64,000 nt of DNA from Clostridium saccharoperbutylacetonicum N1-4(HMT) (GTDB lineage: Bacteria; Bacillota; Clostridia; Clostridiales; Clostridiaceae): the NCBI RefSeq assembly GCF_000340885.1, contig NC_020291.1:3347001-3411000 (forward strand), given 5' to 3'. Position numbers and translations under genes: made by a program. Below are positions 47,766 through 57,530 of this stretch, piece after piece; within the stretch, counting starts at the first letter, position 1, and each line of letters begins with the position of its first letter. The notes under the pieces were generated by a model. It made no database searches. It saw nothing but the letters and a program-made list of their open reading frames with translations, and was not told the origin of the DNA.

Positions 47766-47803
47766 ATACCACATCATTCATAAATGAATTTGTGGTATTT
47801 TTG
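47766..47803 (+). terminator. Terminator similar to that at 44281
   Basis: ATACCACA (47766-47773) pairs with TGTGGTAT (47791-47798), with an inner CATTCAT/ATGAAT. TTTTTG follows. The next bases (TTATTTTATAGAA) match those after 44312, so a segment of about 50 bp is repeated ahead of each module. Confidence 0.7.
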
Positions 47804-47921
47804 TTATTTTATAGAATTTAATTGCTAAAACATGTTACAATAAATATAAATTTTAATTATTATGAAATTAAATTTACTTAAGTAACAGAATAAATTATGC
47901 AACAGAGTAAGGGGGAGAAAA

Positions 47922-48545
47922 ATGGTTGAAGCTTTAGATTTTGATAAAATGAAAAAAGAAATTGCAGATAGAGATTATTACTGTAAAGAACAATTAGTAT
48001 GCGTATTAATGGCAAGATACAGTATTTCAGAGATAGAAAAAGTAATTAACGATAATTATTTTTATTGGGATAGAAATTCTGGAAAAGGCTTAGATATCTA
48101 TTTACCGGGATATGGTGAATATATATGTCCAGATGTGTTAAAGAAAGGGCAGATAATTTTAAAATTCGATTCAAATGATACTCGAGTTTATTTTGATGGA
48201 GAAGCATTTATTTTATTTAAAGATGAACTTTCAAATAAAATAGAAAAGTTTAAATATAAAGATAGAATGCAAATGCTAATTTTTAATTGTAATGATAACA
48301 GATTAGATTTCAAAGATGTTGTTGAAATTGATTTTAGTGTAGATTCAAAAAAATACGGTTTTGAGAACATTAATGAATTTATGGAAGAAATCGTAATATA
48401 TGCCAAAAAATACACAAAGACTAAGGAGTTAGTAGATGAGTTAAGAAAAAAACGAATAAAATATCTAATTTTAAATAATACCAGTAAAGTTGTCGGTGCA
48501 ATAGGTAAAGCAGTTGTAAGTGCAATTAAGGGTAGTGTTATATAG
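47922..48545 (+). CDS. Unknown protein paired with a P-loop ATPase
   Basis: The 207-residue protein begins MVEALDFDKMKKEIADRDYY and includes WDRNSGKGLDIYLPGYGEY, IILKFDSNDTRVYFDGEAF and a hydrophobic/glycine-rich end, KVVGAIGKAVVSAIKGSVI. That tail could insert in a membrane. I do not recognise the rest. It starts after AAGGGGGAG and ends 10 nt before the ATPase gene, so the two form an operon and probably one system. Confidence 0.55.
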   Translation: MVEALDFDKMKKEIADRDYYCKEQLVCVLMARYSISEIEKVINDNYFYWDRNSGKGLDIYLPGYGEYICPDVLKKGQIILKFDSNDTRVYFDGEAFILFKDELSNKIEKFKYKDRMQMLIFNCNDNRLDFKDVVEIDFSVDSKKYGFENINEFMEEIVIYAKKYTKTKELVDELRKKRIKYLILNNTSKVVGAIGKAVVSAIKGSVI

Positions 48546-48555
48546 AGGAGAGCAT

Positions 48556-50808
48556 ATGAAAATAGAAATTGATGCAAAAAAGATAAGTAGTTCTCCTAAT
48601 TTATTTAACTATGAAAATACTCTAGATGATGAAACAAAAGAAATTTTAAATCAATTGAAACAACAATTAATATTTGGAAATAATTCTTGCTTTTTGATTT
48701 CAGGTTATAGAGGTGCAGGGAAAACTACATTGGTAAATATATTGAAAGAAGAAATTAAAAAGAGTAATAATAAAACAATGTTTATTCATTTAAATTTTTC
48801 TAGATACGAAGATTATTCATTAGTCTTAAGAAAATTAATTAGAGAAATTTATATGACATTTTTAAATAATGAGAATTATAAAGAAATTGAGAAGAAGGAT
48901 AGAGAACTTGTTGATAGTATGAAGTTATTGTATGAACGGACATTTTTTGAGATTAATAACACATCAAATAGGAAGATGCTTACAGAGTTAGATATGAAAT
49001 TAGAAAGTAGCTTTAGTATAAAAGATATTTTTGAAAAACTTGGTCCATCTATGGCTGTTATATTTGCGGGCGTTAATTTATCTTTTGATTTTATTCCAAA
49101 TGTAATTAAATATTTTAATATTTTTTTACTTTTTGGAAGTTTAGTATGGTTTATTTATCAATCTTTTAAGTTAAACTCATATTTTGAAAAGAAAAAAACG
49201 GTAATTTCAGAATTAAGCATAAAGTCTTTATATGATAATGAGATAGCAGAGTTTCATCTAAAAAATATGTTGAAAGATTTAGAACTACAAGATATTAAGA
49301 TTGTATTTGTTTTTGACGAATTAGACAAAATAGAAAAAGATGATGAAATGGAAAAATTAATTTCAGATTTTAAACCCATTTTACTCTCAGGTTTAGCGAG
49401 CTTCATCGTAATTTCGGGTCAAAAATTATATTATAAGTTTTCAAACGCTAATATATTAGATGATTCAATAATGGCTAGTATTTTTTCAAAAAGTATACAT
49501 ATACCTTTGACAATAAATGAGACTTTAGAAAATTTATTTAGTTTTTATATATCAGACCCAACAAATTTAGAGAATGAGTTACTTAAACTTTATAGGGATT
49601 CATTAATTTTAAATTCAAATAGAACTGTAAGACGTTTTATCAATATTATAATTCAAGATCTAACATGGCAAGATGGAAAAGCATACTTACTTATTGAAGA
49701 AGAAAATATAAAAGTATATAAAACTGATTCAATAATATTAAATATTTTAAACGAAGTAATAGAAGCTAATATAGAAGATTCACAATATGATGCTGGAATA
49801 AAGGATTTTCTTGCTTATCAATTATTTATATGGATAAAAAAAATGAAATTAAAAGGAAAAGTATATTTTGCATTTGTTGATATTTTTAATTTTGACGAAA
49901 ATTATCCAGAAATATATCCAATGTGGTGTAAAACTCCATTAAAAGATTTATGTAATAACCTTATCAAATCTTTATTAGAAAATAATTTATTAGAATCTAA
50001 AGAAGAAATAGAGGCTGAAGAAAAAGTAATTTATTATGTTTGGACAAGTGAAGCAGAGATTAGGACTGAAGGAACAATTAATAATTTAGATAATGCTAAA
50101 TCAGCAATTCTAGAAAACATGATTGAATTAGAAAAGTATTGTAGGGAAATAATTCTTGATTTAAATGATGAAAAAGGACATTATATATTGCCATTTAATA
50201 AACTTATAAATGAACTTCGAGAGATTAATGTAATTGATATACAATTACTTTATCAAATAAAAAATGTAACAAAAATATCTAATAAAGTAAGACATGGAAT
50301 AAAGTTAACCGACATTGAGGAAAATGAATTGTATAATTGTGTAAGTATATCTAAAATGTTAATTTATAAACTAATTGAAAGCTATTGTTATTATGTGGTT
50401 AATAGTTATATAAGTAATAAAGAATATAAAATAAATAATAATTATATTCAAAAGAATGTTGATTTTATTGCGCAAAACAATCAAAATAATCACCCTGACT
50501 TGATATTTGAAGTTAGATATAAAAACAGTTTTTCTGGTAGTGATAAGAATACTATTCGTAATTTAATTAGAAAATTAAATGATTATAATTTACTTACCCA
50601 GAAACAAAATAAATTAATATTATTAAATTTTTCTAAAGATAGGGGAAGAGTATTTGAAAAGTTTGCTAATGCTTTTTATACTATAATTGAGTCGGAATAT
50701 CCAGAGTTAAAAGAATATATATATTTATTTTATGAACATGAGGTAGATAAAATTTTTGATTATAGAAAAATAGAATCATTTTTAGACACTGTTGCTACAA
50801 ACCACTAA
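48556..50808 (+). CDS. KAP-like P-loop ATPase with two membrane segments
   Basis: The 750-residue protein has Walker A SGYRGAGKTTLVN (about residue 48) and Walker B FVFDELDKIE (about 250), with two hydrophobic segments between (about 165-205), which is the KAP-family layout. About residue 574 ISKVxNKVRHG-like text (KISNKVRHGIKL) recalls HEPN/DUF4145 helical domains. The C-terminal 120 residues (LIFEVRYKNSFSGSDK) resemble a nuclease-like fold, weakly. ATG 48556 follows GAGGAG. KAP ATPases occur in phage defence; here it is paired with the unknown 207-residue protein. Confidence 0.65.
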   Translation: MKIEIDAKKISSSPNLFNYENTLDDETKEILNQLKQQLIFGNNSCFLISGYRGAGKTTLVNILKEEIKKSNNKTMFIHLNFSRYEDYSLVLRKLIREIYMTFLNNENYKEIEKKDRELVDSMKLLYERTFFEINNTSNRKMLTELDMKLESSFSIKDIFEKLGPSMAVIFAGVNLSFDFIPNVIKYFNIFLLFGSLVWFIYQSFKLNSYFEKKKTVISELSIKSLYDNEIAEFHLKNMLKDLELQDIKIVFVFDELDKIEKDDEMEKLISDFKPILLSGLASFIVISGQKLYYKFSNANILDDSIMASIFSKSIHIPLTINETLENLFSFYISDPTNLENELLKLYRDSLILNSNRTVRRFINIIIQDLTWQDGKAYLLIEEENIKVYKTDSIILNILNEVIEANIEDSQYDAGIKDFLAYQLFIWIKKMKLKGKVYFAFVDIFNFDENYPEIYPMWCKTPLKDLCNNLIKSLLENNLLESKEEIEAEEKVIYYVWTSEAEIRTEGTINNLDNAKSAILENMIELEKYCREIILDLNDEKGHYILPFNKLINELREINVIDIQLLYQIKNVTKISNKVRHGIKLTDIEENELYNCVSISKMLIYKLIESYCYYVVNSYISNKEYKINNNYIQKNVDFIAQNNQNNHPDLIFEVRYKNSFSGSDKNTIRNLIRKLNDYNLLTQKQNKLILLNFSKDRGRVFEKFANAFYTIIESEYPELKEYIYLFYEHEVDKIFDYRKIESFLDTVATNH

Positions 50809-50960
50809 ACACAAATATTTATGGAAATAAAATTTAAGGAATAGAAGTAATTTCAGTAAATTTTATTTACTAGGAGTAACAATATATAATAATATTAAAG
50901 TATTTAGTTGTTTCAAATTGTAATTGAGGACTTTAGTACTATATTTTAATCTTAATGTAT

Positions 50961-51050
50961 TCAACTGAGAATAATAACTTCAAGCAATTGATCCAAAGAA
51001 AATCTATACAACTCAAGCTGATTAACAGCCAAAACATCAATAAATAATTC
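50961..51050 (-). pseudogene. ImmA/IrrE-like tail, relic 2
   Basis: Leftward frame: ELFIDVLAVNQLELYRFSLD, then QLLEVIILS-stop. It matches relic 1 position by position (FLIDDVVVDQLELDGFSLEQL) before a frameshift. Confidence 0.5.
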
Positions 51051-51504
51051 TCATGCAGATGTATTAGCTTAAAATTTAGGCTAAATTATGATAATATATC
51101 AATGATAAGTAGATTTGAAACTTCTTATTTGGACGGTCACTGTTTAACGATATACTTTTCAAGTCGGACAAGGTCTTATCTACATCAGAATGAAGTGCAG
51201 TACTAAGGAGATGTTTAAACTAGAGCTTCGAAAAAGGACTGTTGAAACAACAAAGTTTTGATTTTTAAAAAATTAAATTCAAGGCTTTTTAAATTGTACA
51301 TTTAAATAAATAAATCTGAAATTAACACTAATTAATCCAAGAATAAATCCAGTAAATCTCAGATTAATGACACAAATAAAAGTAAAGAAGATATTAATAT
51401 CTTTCAGAATAGCGAAAATACAATTTAATAGAAAATAATAAAAAGCTATTTATATATAGTTTAAAGATATCAATAGCTTTATTATTTTCTTATTTTACTA
51501 CTAT

Positions 51505-51575
51505 TAAATTCACCAGCACATAATAACTTCCAGCAAACCATTCCAAAGAAAAAACATTCAATTCAAGTTAATACA
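51505..51575 (-). pseudogene. ImmA/IrrE-like tail, relic 3
   Basis: Leftward frame: LELNVFSLEWFAGSYYVLVN, matching LELDGFSLEQLARSYYVPVE of relic 1. It is shorter and more diverged. Confidence 0.45.
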
Positions 51576-51616
51576 AAGTTAAATAAGTAATTAAAATTCT
51601 TGCTATAGTATAAGAT

Positions 51617-52456
51617 TTATTGAAATAATATATCTATTATTTTATGTAATTTAGTTTTCGTAATACTGGTAAAATTATTTTTTTCTTCATAAGATACATG
51701 AGAATCGTTCTTTGTTGAATTTAAATTACTATTAGTATTTTCGAGAGTATCATTTTGATATTCTAAGTTATATTTAAATTTCGCTTTATAAAGAAAAGTT
51801 TTTAAAATTTTATATGAATCTTTTTCATCAGAAATTTTGTTAGGAAAATCAATAATTGATGTTAAGAATGTATAAATTAAACCAATAATAATAGAACTTC
51901 CTAAAATAAAAGGTATCAATTGGTTGCTATTTGTGATAAATTTTGTTGTGAGTGCACTACTAGCAGATACAATAAAAGCAAGTATAGAGTTAGTTATTAA
52001 TGTTCTTTTTGCGTTATAATTAGGATCACCAATTAAATTTTCTTCTTGGTTTTTTATATATGTGATTAAAATGTTGAAGTTTTCATCACCTAAAGTATTT
52101 ATAGTATTATTAAGTAAGAAGCAATAAAAAATATCAAATCTAACTTGATCATATTTTTTCAAATTGAGTGAATGTGTAACATTATAACTTTTAATATATT
52201 CATCAGTTCTTTTGGTTATCTTTCTGCTTAAGAAAAATGCGATTAAGAAAAATGAAATCAGTAAACTGATTATAGATAAAGAGATTATGTCTAAACCATT
52301 ATTAAAAAAATATATTACCATTGCTAGGATAAACGCTAAAATAAAAGATGTTATTATTAAATACTTTACCGTAAGATTATTTGGTTTCTTTATTAAATAA
52401 TATGAAGATGTACTTTTAAAATAATCAATAATAGAATCTAAATCACTATAATTCAT
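51617..52456 (-). CDS. Membrane protein with four hydrophobic segments
   Basis: The 279-residue product is read leftward. It has two hydrophobic pairs: YLIITSFILAFILAMVIYFF then IISLSIISLLISFFLIAFF, and later ITNSILAFIVSASSALTTKF then LIPFILGSSIIIGLIYTFL. The ends are hydrophilic. It is unrecognised. The ATG at 52456 follows AAGGGGGA. It is bounded by relic 3 and the IS, so it may be another island cargo gene. Confidence 0.55.
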   Translation of the reverse strand: MNYSDLDSIIDYFKSTSSYYLIKKPNNLTVKYLIITSFILAFILAMVIYFFNNGLDIISLSIISLLISFFLIAFFLSRKITKRTDEYIKSYNVTHSLNLKKYDQVRFDIFYCFLLNNTINTLGDENFNILITYIKNQEENLIGDPNYNAKRTLITNSILAFIVSASSALTTKFITNSNQLIPFILGSSIIIGLIYTFLTSIIDFPNKISDEKDSYKILKTFLYKAKFKYNLEYQNDTLENTNSNLNSTKNDSHVSYEEKNNFTSITKTKLHKIIDILFQ

Positions 52457-52578
52457 CTGTTCCCCCTTATAAAAGATTACGATCTGTTAAGTTATATGAA
52501 CATTGCGCTTCTCAACCTTAGGAAATACAATAGGTTTGAGAGACTTAATAATACCCCCTTAAGAAGGAGAGAAACGTA

Positions 52579-53577
52579 ATGAACAAAACTAATATAAAAT
52601 GTCCATGCTGTTGTTCTGATAAACTATATAAGTTTGGTTTGAATAAGCAGGCTAATCAAAAGTATCAATGTAAGCAGTGTAAGCGTCAGTTCGCCTTAGG
52701 TGACGGTGACGGATTGCCTAAAATGAATTATCCTAAATGTCCAAAGTGCGGTAAATGTACATACTTGCATCACTCCTATAAGCATTACAACCGTTATAAA
52801 TGCAATAACATAATAGTTAAACATCATACATTAAATATTGATGAAGCTTCTAGCGAAGCAGTTACCGGGTCCCTTTCTATGAAAGGAATGCGTTTTCCAC
52901 TGCATGTTATCCTTACAGCATTAATACTGCATTTTTTTAACAATTCATCAACTAGAGCTATCTCTCAATTTTTAATGATAAACTCTGGAATTAAAGTATC
53001 TCATGTTACAATAGCTAACTGGACTAATAAATTCGCGCCTTTTTTCAAGCAAAAAGCTGACCGATTCACAACCAATCTCAATTTATTGTCAGATTATTGG
53101 CATGCTGACGAAACAGTTGTATTTATTAATGGACAGAAATACTATCTATGGTTAGCTATTGACTCAGAAACTAGATTTGTTTTAGCATTTCATCTAACTA
53201 AATCTAGAAGTTCTAACTCAGCTTATACATTAATTAATAGCGCAAAAGCTTGTGGCGAACCAACTTATTTTATAACCGATAGACTTCCTTCATATAATGA
53301 AGCTGTCGCGACGGTATTGCCAAATACCGAACACGTACCTGTAGAACCTATGTCTAGTGATACCAATAACAATCTAATAGAATCATTTAATAAAACATTT
53401 AAAGCTTGGTATAAAGCTAAAAAAGGTTTTAATTCATTTGAGAAAGCTAATAATTTAATATATCTATTTATCGTTCACTATAATTTTATCAGATCACATG
53501 GTTCATTAAACAACTGTACTCCTGCCGAAGTCGCTAGCGATAGCTTAAATAAAAATTCTTGGTTAACATCTGCATAA
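52579..53577 (+). mobile_element. IS transposase (DDE type, IS6-like) with N-terminal zinc ribbon
   Basis: The 332-residue transposase has an N-terminal CPCC...CKQCKRQF and CPKCGKC zinc ribbon, a HTH region, and a DDE core: WHADETVVFINGQKYYLWLAID (in parts), FITDRLPSY, and NNLIESFNKTFKAWYKAK. IRSHGSLNNCTPAE near the end is typical of IS6-related and archaeal ISC-type elements. AAGGAGAG precedes the ATG. Clear terminal inverted repeats were not identified; hairpins CTCAACCT...AGGTTTGAG (52516-52540) and CCTGCAA...TTGCAGG (53602-53627) flank the gene. It appears intact. Confidence 0.8.
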
Positions 53578-53767
53578 ATTAAATTTAATACCTTTAATTA
53601 ACCTGCAAAAAATATTTTTCTTGCAGGCTTATTTGCCACGCAATAAAATATCCAAACCTATATAATTTTCAAAGAGCGAGTAATTCTATGAATAATCAAG
53701 CTATTTTTTCATAACAGCTTAACAGATTCAAAGATTAATAATTAATATTAAATTTTAGTTTAACAAT

Positions 53768-53890
53768 TTAAACTGGAATATAATAACTACTAGCCAATTG
53801 CTCCAAAGAAAGCCCATCCAATTCAAGCTGACCCACCGCAACAGTATCAATCAAATATTCAGCAAAAAACCTATTAGCTTCATGGCCTAA
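53768..53890 (-). pseudogene. ImmA/IrrE-like tail, relic 4
   Basis: Leftward frame: LGHEANRFFAEYLIDTVAVG, then QLELDGLSLEQLASSYYIPV-stop. HEANRFFAEYLI is the region just after the catalytic site in ImmA-type peptidases, so this is the longest relic. Confidence 0.6.
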
Positions 53891-54396
53891 ATTTAATATT
53901 ATTTTACAATAAATTGAATTAGAATACAAATATATGAACTGGTATTTGCATAAAAAACAAATATTATTGTAAAATGGTAGTAATAATTTCTGGTAAATGA
54001 AATTATGGAAACAAAAGTAATTGAATTGTTGTCAAAAGATTTAAAGAATAATTTTAATGAGATGGAATTGTAAGAATTATCGAATCAAATTTCTATAGTA
54101 AAAATCAATATGTATCTTTATGTAATAAAAAAATCAGGATGAATTTTAATCATCTTGATTTTTTTTACTCAATAATCGACTTAGGGCTTAGAAATCCCAG
54201 TTATAACTTTCTGAATAAATTCAAAGAAGGATTTTCAGAAGCATAAGTTAATGATATTTTTTTAAAGAATCGCTATACGAAATGTGTGGATAATTACATA
54301 CTTCAATTATAACGTTAGATAAGGATTAAATAAATCGGCAATCATTCAATAAAAGTAAGTAAAATAAGCAATTTAAATACTGGAAAAAGAGAAAAA
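53891..54396. other. Gene-poor stretch before the XRE gene
   Basis: Only short fragments are seen: METKVIELLSKDLKNNF from about 54005, and LGLRNPSYNFLNKF from about 54180. Both look like debris of regulator genes. A terminator lies at 54132. Confidence 0.4.
54132..54170 (+). terminator. Terminator
   Basis: AATCAGGATGA (54132-54142) pairs with TCATCTTGATT (54150-54160), followed by T7. Confidence 0.75.
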
Positions 54397-54902
54397 ATGA
54401 GTAAAAATAATAATAATAATAAGAAGAAGAAGAATGACACAATCTACAGGAAAGCCAGAAAAAGAGCAGCTGAGTTCAATGTGAAATTTAAAAGCATTGA
54501 ATGGGCAAATGAAGCTATAAGAGTTAGTAATGATCAACTTTCCAACTATGAATTGGGACTATATAAGCAACTACCAGTAGATTCAGTTGTAAGAATGGCA
54601 GATGCATATAATGCACCAGAATTAATGAATTATTATTGCTGCAATGAATGTGTTATAGGAAAACTTACTATGGCACCAGTAGAACTATGTGGAATTGAAA
54701 GACTAACGATTCAAATACTGGCGGTTCTAAATAGTACAAGTATTACAAAAATAAAAGAATCATTAATTGATAAAGATAACGAAAGATGAGGTTCCTAGGT
54801 TGCAAGAAATAATAGATGCATTAGATGAGATTTCAGTTAAATCTCAATTTTTAAAGATATGGGCTGAAAAAAACTTAATGAGTTGTTGGAGAAATGGCTG
54901 AT
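54397..54902 (+). pseudogene. XRE-type phage-like regulator with a frameshift near the end
   Basis: The first 130 codons (54397-54789) encode a lysine-rich start, then ANEAIRVSNDQLSNYELGLYKQLP (in parts) and VVRMADAYNAPELMNYYCC, a Cro/CI-type HTH pattern found in clostridial phages, then CGIERLTIQIL. The frame stops at 54787. In the next frame DEVPRLQEIIDALDEISVKSQ and FLKIWAEKNL continue to 54902, as in longer homologues, so one base was gained or lost at about 54784. The short form may still bind DNA. Confidence 0.6.
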
Positions 54903-54958
54903 TGTAACTAATTTTAAATATTTGCATAGTATAAAAGCAAATATTAAAGGGTGATAGC

Positions 54959-55135
54959 ATGAAAAGTAGACAACCTATAACAGTTAGAGTTCATTATCCT
55001 GAAACAACAGAAGGAATGGAGATGCTTAAAAATTCCCAGGCTGAAGTTATGATTGATATTTTAGAAAAACAGCTAGGAGAAAAAAAGGTAAGAGAGCTTG
55101 TTGAATATATGAAAATTAAAACAGAAAAAGCTTAG
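54959..55135 (+). CDS. Small protein, 58 residues, phage-like
   Basis: ATG 54959 follows AAAGGGTGAT. The product MKSRQPITVRVHYPETTEGM, then EMLKNSQAEVMIDILEKQLG and EKKVRELVEYMKIKTEKA looks complete. Short proteins of this size follow XRE genes in clostridial prophages. Function unknown. Confidence 0.5.
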   Translation: MKSRQPITVRVHYPETTEGMEMLKNSQAEVMIDILEKQLGEKKVRELVEYMKIKTEKA

Positions 55136-55218
55136 GATAAACAGGCTGAAGAGCCTTAGCTAGTTAGATGACATAATAAAAATATTGATATTTATAATCT
55201 AATTTGGTGAGTGAGAAT

Positions 55219-55430
55219 ATGTTTTATTTTTTTTAGATTTAATCAAATCACAAACTACAGAAGATGAGTTTAAGAAAATATTAAAAGACATTGATGATGA
55301 TATTAAATTAAATAGAGTGTATTTATGGAAAACAACTAATTTAAAAGAGTATATAAGTATTTCACAAGATGAATGTACAAAGTTAATGCAATTAACAGAG
55401 AGTAATTATACTGAAGCTAATACATCATAG
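55219..55430 (+). pseudogene. Small gene broken in a T-run
   Basis: ATG 55219 encodes MFYFF then a stop. Removing or adding a base in the run of T (55228-55235) opens a frame LDLIKSQTTEDEFKKILKDI, then DDDIKLNRVYLWKTTNLKEY and more, to TAG 55428. Either a frameshift mutation or a sequencing error. Unrecognised. Confidence 0.4.
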
Positions 55431-55536
55431 GAAGAACTATCAATAAAATAAGTGTAGATAACATTAAAGGCTTAAATAAAAAGTCTTATTTTGTTATCTA
55501 TTTTAAGCAAATAAGTATAAATATGGATAAATAAAA

Positions 55537-55710
55537 TGTAAAAAATTACTAATTTTCTTAGATATAAGGGAATTTGTATTACGATTATTGTTGGATTTAA
55601 CTGGAAGAATGATTAAAATAAAGATATTGGATGCGCATTCATTTATTATTAAAAACAACGAGGGAGAGATGATAAATGAAAAATTACTTTAAAAAGTTTA
55701 GTATAATGTT
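55537..55710 (+). repeat. Duplicated upstream segment, copy 1
   Basis: The 140 nt before the gene at 55676, and its first 30 nt, match 57359-57530 with only a few differences. It includes TTGGATGCGCATTCATTTATTATTA (shown as GGATGCGCATTCATTTATTA) and the RBS GAGGGAGAG. Copy 2 lies before the gene at 57497. Confidence 0.85.
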
Positions 55711-57184
55711 TTTTATGGCTTTGATATTAATATCAGGAAGCTGTGTTAATGCTTTTGCAGATGATACAAGTCAATCTATGAAAATAAATAATACTAATTT
55801 AAATTTTAATAAAATTATTTATGTTGATTCCAATAATGGAAATGACACAAGTGGAGATGGAAGTCAATCAAATCCTTACCGAAGTTTATGGAAATGTTTG
55901 AATTATTTAAGTGATAATAATCTAAAAAATGATGTGGCAATAGTAATGAATGATGGAGATTATGATTGGACACCCATATCAAGTGGATATAGCTGTAATG
56001 TAAATTCAAAGTTTAATGGTATGAAAGTTAGTTTTATAGCTAAAAACAGAGGAAAAGCATTTATTAAAAATACAAATGGATTAGAACTCTTAATTGTTGA
56101 GGGGAATTCTTCTTGGAGAATTAAATTTTCATTTTATGGACTAGTATTTCATAATATCTCAGGGGATGGCAATTATGTTTGCCTAGGCGGAGATGATTGG
56201 ACAAACGAATATTATAATTGTGTTTTTGATAATCTTAATATAGGTGGATGGAACGGGATAATATCAAATGCAAGTATTATAACTGTAAATTGTTTATTTA
56301 AAAATTGCTCAGATGGATTTTATACTAGGCAACCATTATCTGGACAAGGCATTAATAATGCGTCTACAAATTCAATAATTGATCCATATTCTGGAACCAA
56401 AACTAAAAGTTTAACTAATGTTATAGCAGACCCAGATTATAATATAACATCAAGCTACTGGAAGAATTCAGGTGATGGAACAAATCCAGACGGAACACAA
56501 GCTAATATTGGTGTATATGGTGGTAAATTTTCATGGGGAACATGGAATAATGTAAGTAGTTTAATATCATTAGATAAATCATCAATGAATTTAAATGTTG
56601 GAGACTTTGGACAATTAACGGCAACAACAACTCCAGCAGGAGCACAAGTTACATGGAAATCAAGTGATACATCAATAGCAACAGTAGATTCAACTGGTAA
56701 AGTTATTGGAGTAAAAGAAGGAACTTGCACCATTACAGCGACAACTGCTGATGGTGTAACTGCGACATGTATTGTAACTATAACACCAAAAGGAACCGAT
56801 CCAGCATCAGAAGAAAAAATCGTTAATATTGCTCATGCAAAAGGTGATAATACTAATAATCCTGGTGGAGAGGTTACGATTATATTTCATGGAACAGCTG
56901 ATACTATCTTGAGTGTAGTAAAAACAGCAGATGTAAAAGATGTTTGGATAGGAGATAATGTCACATATACTCTTGTAATAACTAATACTGGAACAAAGAC
57001 AGCTAAAGCAGTAGTAGTTAATGACCCAGCACCAAATCATATAGATTTTAATGTTAGTGGAGTAACAACCACTCAAGGAACAGTTGATTCAAGCTCAACG
57101 TCTAAAAATATTATAGTTAATGTTGGAGATATACTACCTGGAGGAACAGTAACAATTAAAATACCTTCAACTGTAATAGCATAA
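55676..57184 (+). CDS. Secreted beta-helix/Big2/DUF11-type surface protein
   Basis: The 502-residue protein has a signal peptide (MKNYFKKFSIMFFMALILIS, then NAFA-DD cleavage site). Next is a right-handed beta-helix-like region (IYVDSNNGNDTSGDGSQSNP, NDGDYDWTPISSGYS, HNISGDGNYVCLGG). A Big2 Ig-like domain follows (about 298-370: TWKSSDTSIATVDSTGKVIG). The end is a DUF11-like repeat (TYTLVITNTGTKTAKAVVVN). No LPXTG or S-layer anchor is seen, so it is probably released or loosely bound. RBS GAGGGAGAG. Confidence 0.75.
   Translation: MKNYFKKFSIMFFMALILISGSCVNAFADDTSQSMKINNTNLNFNKIIYVDSNNGNDTSGDGSQSNPYRSLWKCLNYLSDNNLKNDVAIVMNDGDYDWTPISSGYSCNVNSKFNGMKVSFIAKNRGKAFIKNTNGLELLIVEGNSSWRIKFSFYGLVFHNISGDGNYVCLGGDDWTNEYYNCVFDNLNIGGWNGIISNASIITVNCLFKNCSDGFYTRQPLSGQGINNASTNSIIDPYSGTKTKSLTNVIADPDYNITSSYWKNSGDGTNPDGTQANIGVYGGKFSWGTWNNVSSLISLDKSSMNLNVGDFGQLTATTTPAGAQVTWKSSDTSIATVDSTGKVIGVKEGTCTITATTADGVTATCIVTITPKGTDPASEEKIVNIAHAKGDNTNNPGGEVTIIFHGTADTILSVVKTADVKDVWIGDNVTYTLVITNTGTKTAKAVVVNDPAPNHIDFNVSGVTTTQGTVDSSSTSKNIIVNVGDILPGGTVTIKIPSTVIA
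56788..57184 (+). repeat. Duplicated 3' segment, copy 1
   Basis: The 397 nt encoding the DUF11-like C-terminus are nearly identical to 58489-58885. Only a handful of residues differ (for example HGTAD/HGSAD, IIVN/ITVN). Confidence 0.9.
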
Positions 57185-57224
57185 ATTGACTTCCTTAAGA
57201 GACAATTAGATATAAAGTTTATAA

Positions 57225-57258
57225 AAGATACTTGCAGAAATGTAGGTATCTTTTTATG
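57225..57258 (+). terminator. Terminator after first surface-protein gene
   Basis: AAGATACTTGCA (57225-57236) pairs with TGTAGGTATCTT (57241-57252), then TTTATG. The same terminator recurs at 58918. Confidence 0.85.
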
Positions 57259-57292
57259 TTACTACATAATTGGAAAATAGGGTGTAAAACTT

Positions 57293-57345
57293 AATAAGCC
57301 AAATAAGCACCATTATAGGTGCTTTTTATTTGGCTTATTTTTACA
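57293..57345 (+). terminator. Second, long terminator
   Basis: AATAAGCCAAATAAGCACC (57293-57311) pairs with GGTGC...ATTTGGCTTATT (57318-57341), then TTTAC. Confidence 0.8.
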
Positions 57346-57358
57346 TTAAAATGAATAC

Positions 57359-57530
57359 TGTAAAAAATTACTAAATTTCTTAGATATAAGGGAATTTGTA
57401 TTACGATTGTTGTTGGATTTTACTGGAAGAATGATTAAAATAAAGATATTGGATGCGCATTCATTTATTATTAATAACATGAGGGAGAGATGATAAATGA
57501 AAAATTACTTTAAAAAATTTAGTATAATGT
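57359..57530 (+). repeat. Duplicated upstream segment, copy 2
   Basis: It matches 55537-55710, including promoter region, RBS and signal-peptide start. Confidence 0.85.

Larger units (their letters stand above)
50809..51616. other. Non-coding stretch with two peptidase-tail relics
   Basis: No intact gene was found. It holds relic fragments at 50961-51050 and 51505-51575. A hairpin AAAGCTATT...AATAGCTTT (51443-51480) is followed by ATTATTTTCTT and may end transcripts. Confidence 0.5.

Noticed and set aside
52480..53640. Exact IS ends with terminal inverted repeats and target duplication
   Set aside because: Only a short ATTGCG/CGCAAT match (about 52504 and 53640) was seen; too weak to define ends.
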